Source: Sphingomonadaceae bacterium (GTDB taxonomy: Bacteria; Pseudomonadota; Alphaproteobacteria; Sphingomonadales; Sphingomonadaceae). Taken from it: a DNA stretch of 35,096 nucleotides. Shown piece by piece: positions 34,245-35,096 of this stretch (positions are counted from its first letter, which is position 1; the number at the start of each line of letters is the position of its first letter). A model generated the notes under the pieces. The model had not been told where the DNA came from. It made no database searches and worked only from the letters and a program-made list of their open reading frames with translations. The stretch is from positions 1 through 35,096 of the forward strand of contig CANJBY010000020.1 in the NCBI GenBank assembly GCA_947472735.1, written 5' to 3'. A program made the translations under genes and the position numbers.

Positions 34245-34793
34245 TCAGCGGTAACGACTTAAAGCTTCCACCTCTGCGCGCTTGATCCATGCATCCTTGC
34301 AGATGGAGTAGGCATGGCTGTCCTCGGCATGAAGTGCGGCACAGCGACATTTCTCAATCTCATACTCTCGCGCGGTCTCTGGTGAACTGCGCAAGAAGTC
34401 GCGAAACGCAAGATGGCGGCTTACTGCAGGAGTTGCTTGCACGAAGCAGTGGAGTTGAATCTGCCGCTGACCGGAAGCCGGGTCATTCAGAGTGCAGTAT
34501 CGACGCCCTTCCATGCCGTATGAGCCATGCCACTCATAGCCGAGCGCTTCGATGGCTAACCGCTCCGCATCCAAATCAGCCAGGGAGGCAACGATCGGCA
34601 TGAGATCGAGGACCGGCTTTGCGACAATGTTTGGGATCGATGTGGATCCGATATGGTGAACATTGATGATAGCGGAGACGTGCTGCTGAAGTCTCGCCCC
34701 TTCGGCGGCGGCGCGTGACGCCCAGTTCGCGTCATGTGGCACAAGTCTTACCGGGATCGGGGGTGGCATCGGGAGTCCATGTGGCTTGCGCAT
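34245..34793 (-). CDS. GrpB-like nucleotidyltransferase family protein
   Basis: A 182-residue GrpB (UPF0157) protein, a minimal nucleotidyltransferase fold. The signature [22 protein letters not shown] holds the GS pair and the Asp of the active site; [15 protein letters not shown] and the C-terminal [14 protein letters not shown] (usually YxxxKxxLA) fit the family. Its role in bacteria is not established. The ATG at 34793 lacks a good ribosome site; an in-frame ATG at 34769 is an alternative. Its base composition is less GC-rich than its neighbours (several AT-rich stretches, AGT/TTG codons), hinting at separate acquisition. It sits alone between the sugar-acid genes and rpmI. Confidence 0.82.
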   Translation of the reverse strand: MRKPHGLPMPPPIPVRLVPHDANWASRAAAEGARLQQHVSAIINVHHIGSTSIPNIVAKPVLDLMPIVASLADLDAERLAIEALGYEWHGSYGMEGRRYCTLNDPASGQRQIQLHCFVQATPAVSRHLAFRDFLRSSPETAREYEIEKCRCAALHAEDSHAYSICKDAWIKRAEVEALSRYR

Positions 34794-35003
34794 TAGCGCG
34801 GCGGTTGCACTAACTTTGTTCTGCCAGAATCACGGCCCTGGGCAAATCACCTCATTCCGGTCATCCAAGCGGCCTAGCAAACGGCTTGCTTTCGGCGGCT
34901 TGCTGCACTAGGGGCCGCCGCTTCACGACACGTGATTCACGATCCGCCTGGCTGAAAGGGCTGCCATGGCTGATCCACACGTCGATCTGAAAAGGAGACG
35001 AAA

Positions 35004-35096
35004 ATGCCCAAGCTCAAGACGAAGAGCGGCGTGAAGAAGCGCTTCAAGCTCACCGCCACCGGCAAGGTGAAGCATGGCGTGGTTGGCAAGCGCCAC
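35004..35096 (+). CDS. rpmI: 50S ribosomal protein L35, 5' part (cut by window end)
   Basis: The first 31 codons, opening [15 protein letters not shown] and continuing TATGKVKHG, are those of ribosomal protein L35, a lysine-rich protein of about 65 residues in the large subunit. The ATG is seven bases after a strong AAAGGAG. The gene runs off the window. It normally precedes rplT and shows that conserved core chromosome begins here. The 210 bases upstream hold no other gene; its promoter is probably within them but I could not fix it. Confidence 0.95.
   Translation, partial: MPKLKTKSGVKKRFKLTATGKVKHGVVGKRH

Noticed and set aside
34881..34914. Possible promoter of rpmI (TTGCTT and CACTAG)
   Set aside because: Spacing is only about 14 bp and the -10 match is poor.

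Overview
The window is GC-rich, gene-dense DNA from an alphaproteobacterium, most likely a sphingomonad (Novosphingobium/Sphingobium-like). This rests on codon usage and on the company of paralogous MFS carriers, SnoaL-fold proteins, Baeyer-Villiger monooxygenases and HpaR-like MarR regulators; no rRNA or other strict marker is present. There are 34 protein genes. The last is the start of ribosomal protein L35 (rpmI), so the right end touches core chromosome. There is no IS element, phage gene, tRNA or CRISPR array.

Layout. (1) 88-6630: two DUF6282 metal-hydrolase-like proteins, one exported, with three paralogous MFS carriers. (2) 6632-8457, leftward: aldo/keto reductase and HpcH/HpaI aldolase. 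(3) 8836-16482, rightward: HpaR-like MarR regulator, a HAPMO-type and a CHMO-type Baeyer-Villiger monooxygenase with an aldehyde dehydrogenase between them, a double SnoaL protein and an exported alpha/beta hydrolase. (4) 16495-19798, leftward: cupin, carboxymuconolactone-decarboxylase-like protein, an unlisted 54-aa twin-arginine leader-like peptide and three exported SnoaL-fold proteins; the last five genes overlap stop-to-start. (5) 19908-24257: tartronate-semialdehyde reductase, hydroxypyruvate isomerase, 2-hydroxyacid dehydrogenase, a second MarR and a glycerate kinase. (6) 24254-26683, leftward: FAD oxidoreductase and TauD-type dioxygenase. (7) 26819-30228, rightward: IlvD/Edd dehydratase and two-subunit aconitase X. 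(8) 30231-35096: AraC regulator, HisN-type phosphatase, four-carbon-acid-sugar kinase, PdxA-type dehydrogenase, GrpB-like protein and rpmI.

The main signal is a CATG-centred operator, core TTATCATGTTA, present five times and each time in a promoter region: near 1324, 8682, 9441, 19854 and 26752. In four of the five it abuts the -10 box of a promoter with a TTGACA-like -35 box 17-18 bp upstream; the fifth has a weaker match. This links the transporter/DUF6282 block, the aldolase, the BVMO/ALDH operon, the cupin-SnoaL operon and the dioxygenase/dehydratase/aconitase X block into one probable regulon, plausibly controlled by the MarR protein at 8836-9366.

My reading (inference) is a regulated pathway for an unidentified oxygenated carbon source. 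Carriers bring it in, BVMO/ALDH/dioxygenase/flavoenzyme steps oxidise it, IlvD/Edd and aconitase X dehydrate hydroxy-acid intermediates, an HpaI-type aldolase cleaves them, and the tartronate-semialdehyde reductase, hydroxypyruvate isomerase and glycerate kinase feed C3 products into central metabolism. The substrate cannot be told from sequence.
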